Shown piece after piece: positions 5,756-6,515 of a DNA stretch of 6,515 bases. A model generated the notes under the pieces. The model searched no databases, was not told the DNA's origin, and saw only the letters and a program-made list of their open reading frames with translations. The stretch is from a bacterium (GTDB lineage Bacteria; SZUA-182; SZUA-191). A program made the position numbers and the translations under genes. The stretch covers positions 1-6,515 of the forward strand of contig QIEW01000348.1 of NCBI GenBank assembly GCA_003230535.1, read 5' to 3'. Position 1 is the first letter of the stretch. Each line of letters opens with the position of its first letter.

Positions 5756-6316
5756 TTAATGCCTTATTTGCGCCAGATAGATTGTTCGCACTTGTTGGAG
5801 GAACCTACGGAGATGTTCCTCACGATAATCGGGATAAGTCCAAGGATAAGGTTCCCACCCTGCGGACATTTGCCCTTTTGCTCGAAAATATCGCAAAGTT
5901 ACCTCAGCAAAAATTCCAGCCTTTAAATAAATTCGATGGCTGTAGTTTTTGGTAGTAGCCAATACGAACTTTGAACCGGTCAGATAGCCCGGATCGAGAT
6001 TGACTTTACGTTTATATAGCTTCTGCTGAGGTTTACATTCGGCTAACTTGATCTCTAACTGATTAGTTTTAAGCTTAATTTCCGCCAGTGCATCCTTGGG
6101 AATGAGCCGCTGGAAACTTAGGAGCTGTTTTAGCAGATCCAATCCCATCTCCGGCTGATAATGATCGGTATGTGTAAATTTGAACGGCTGCCCTTCCAAA
6201 TCCGGAGGGCCATATACCGACTGTAGTTCTTCTTTCCCCAAAGCCAATAGATCCAAGCTGTTAGCCAGAACCGCGATTACCAGCTTAGCCGGCGGAGGGA
6301 TACTCGCTTTACCCAC
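5756..6316 (-). CDS. DUF4416 family protein
   Basis: Protein of unknown function, 186 residues, the usual size of this family. Family-like features are the start MGKASIPPPAKLVIAVL, a YGPPDLEGQPFKFTHTDHY segment (about 35-53), VNLDPGYLTGSKFVLATTK (about 105-123), then YSHRIYL, IFAEVTLRYFR and, near the end, PWTYPDYR. No signal peptide, membrane helix or known catalytic motif is evident; conserved His, Tyr and Asp residues could be functional, but no reaction is established. The start is GTG at 6316, chosen because it gives the family-typical MGK-x-P-x-K opening and an in-frame TGA lies three codons upstream; the ribosome binding site is poor. The gene leads the apparent DUF4416-ftsY-ribD unit. 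The family is known mainly from Deltaproteobacteria-like, Nitrospirae-like, Planctomycete and Omnitrophota-type genomes. Confidence 0.85.
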   Translation of the reverse strand: MGKASIPPPAKLVIAVLANSLDLLALGKEELQSVYGPPDLEGQPFKFTHTDHYQPEMGLDLLKQLLSFQRLIPKDALAEIKLKTNQLEIKLAECKPQQKLYKRKVNLDPGYLTGSKFVLATTKNYSHRIYLKAGIFAEVTLRYFRAKGQMSAGWEPYPWTYPDYREEHLRRFLQQVRTIYLAQIRH

Positions 6317-6332
6317 AAAGGTTCACGCAAAA

Positions 6333-6364
6333 TTTATATTTTCTCAGTAAATATAAGTTGACAA
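6333..6364 (-). promoter_or_regulatory. Possible promoter and inverted repeat upstream of the DUF4416 gene
   Basis: On the minus strand TTGTCA (6364-6359) is followed by TATAAA (6338-6333), but the 20-base spacing is longer than ideal. The perfect 8-bp inverted repeat TTATATTT (6334-6341)/AAATATAA (6349-6356) lies between and overlaps the -10 box, where an operator could sit. This is the best candidate for initiating the DUF4416-ftsY-ribD transcript, but it is weak. The rest of 6317-6515 is AT-rich and shows no convincing gene. Confidence 0.3.
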
Positions 6365-6515
6365 TTTGGGGGATGATTGTGATCGTCCCAAACAACTAAT
6401 TATTAAAAACTCACCTTACGCAAGGATTGATGGTCTCGTAAAAAGTAAAAATTACTCTTGCTCGCTACAACATAGAGTGCCATTGTGCTTGTTATCATAC
6501 TACATATAGACAGTT

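Noticed and set aside
6403-6515. Minus-strand open frame ending at 6403, with ATG at 6498 (31 residues)
   Set aside because: It is short, has no evident ribosome binding site and no recognisable similarity; it could be the tail of a gene beyond the right edge but cannot be supported.

Overview
The window is a run of bacterial housekeeping genes, all read on the minus strand, with no mobile element, CRISPR array, tRNA or rRNA that I can see. In transcription order, right to left, it holds a DUF4416-family protein, ftsY (SRP receptor GTPase), ribD (bifunctional riboflavin deaminase-reductase), ribE (riboflavin synthase), infB (translation initiation factor IF-2), and the first 18 codons of a PilN-like pilus assembly gene cut by the left edge. 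The DUF4416 gene and the PilN-like start suggest a Gram-negative-type bacterium from a deep or uncultivated lineage (Planctomycetes/Brocadiales-, Omnitrophota-, Nitrospirota- or Desulfobacterota-like). The sequence alone does not settle the phylum.

Layout. Positions 6317-6515 are AT-rich and non-coding, with an 8-bp inverted repeat and a weak possible promoter before the DUF4416 gene. DUF4416 and ftsY are about 100 bp apart. ftsY and ribD overlap by 8 bp, so they are probably co-transcribed. ribD and ribE are separated by 249 bp, unusually long for two genes of one pathway. That gap holds four consecutive hairpins and six copies of TCAGGT/ACCTGA, and is the most interesting unexplained stretch here. 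A 265-bp gap separates ribE from infB and contains a strong sigma-70-type promoter (TTGACT, 17 bp, TAAAAT), so infB probably starts its own transcript. infB is not beside its usual partners nusA and rbfA. A 149-bp gap then leads to the PilN-like gene.

Function. RibD carries out the deamination and reduction steps of riboflavin synthesis and RibE the final dismutation. FtsY delivers SRP-ribosome complexes to the membrane, and IF-2 positions initiator tRNA on the ribosome. DUF4416 has no established role. No new multi-gene system is evident. The points worth a second look are local: the ribD-ribE hairpin cluster, a four-unit 42-bp repeat in infB, an insertion in the RibD reductase domain, and two Gly-to-Ala changes after the FtsY TKLD motif.
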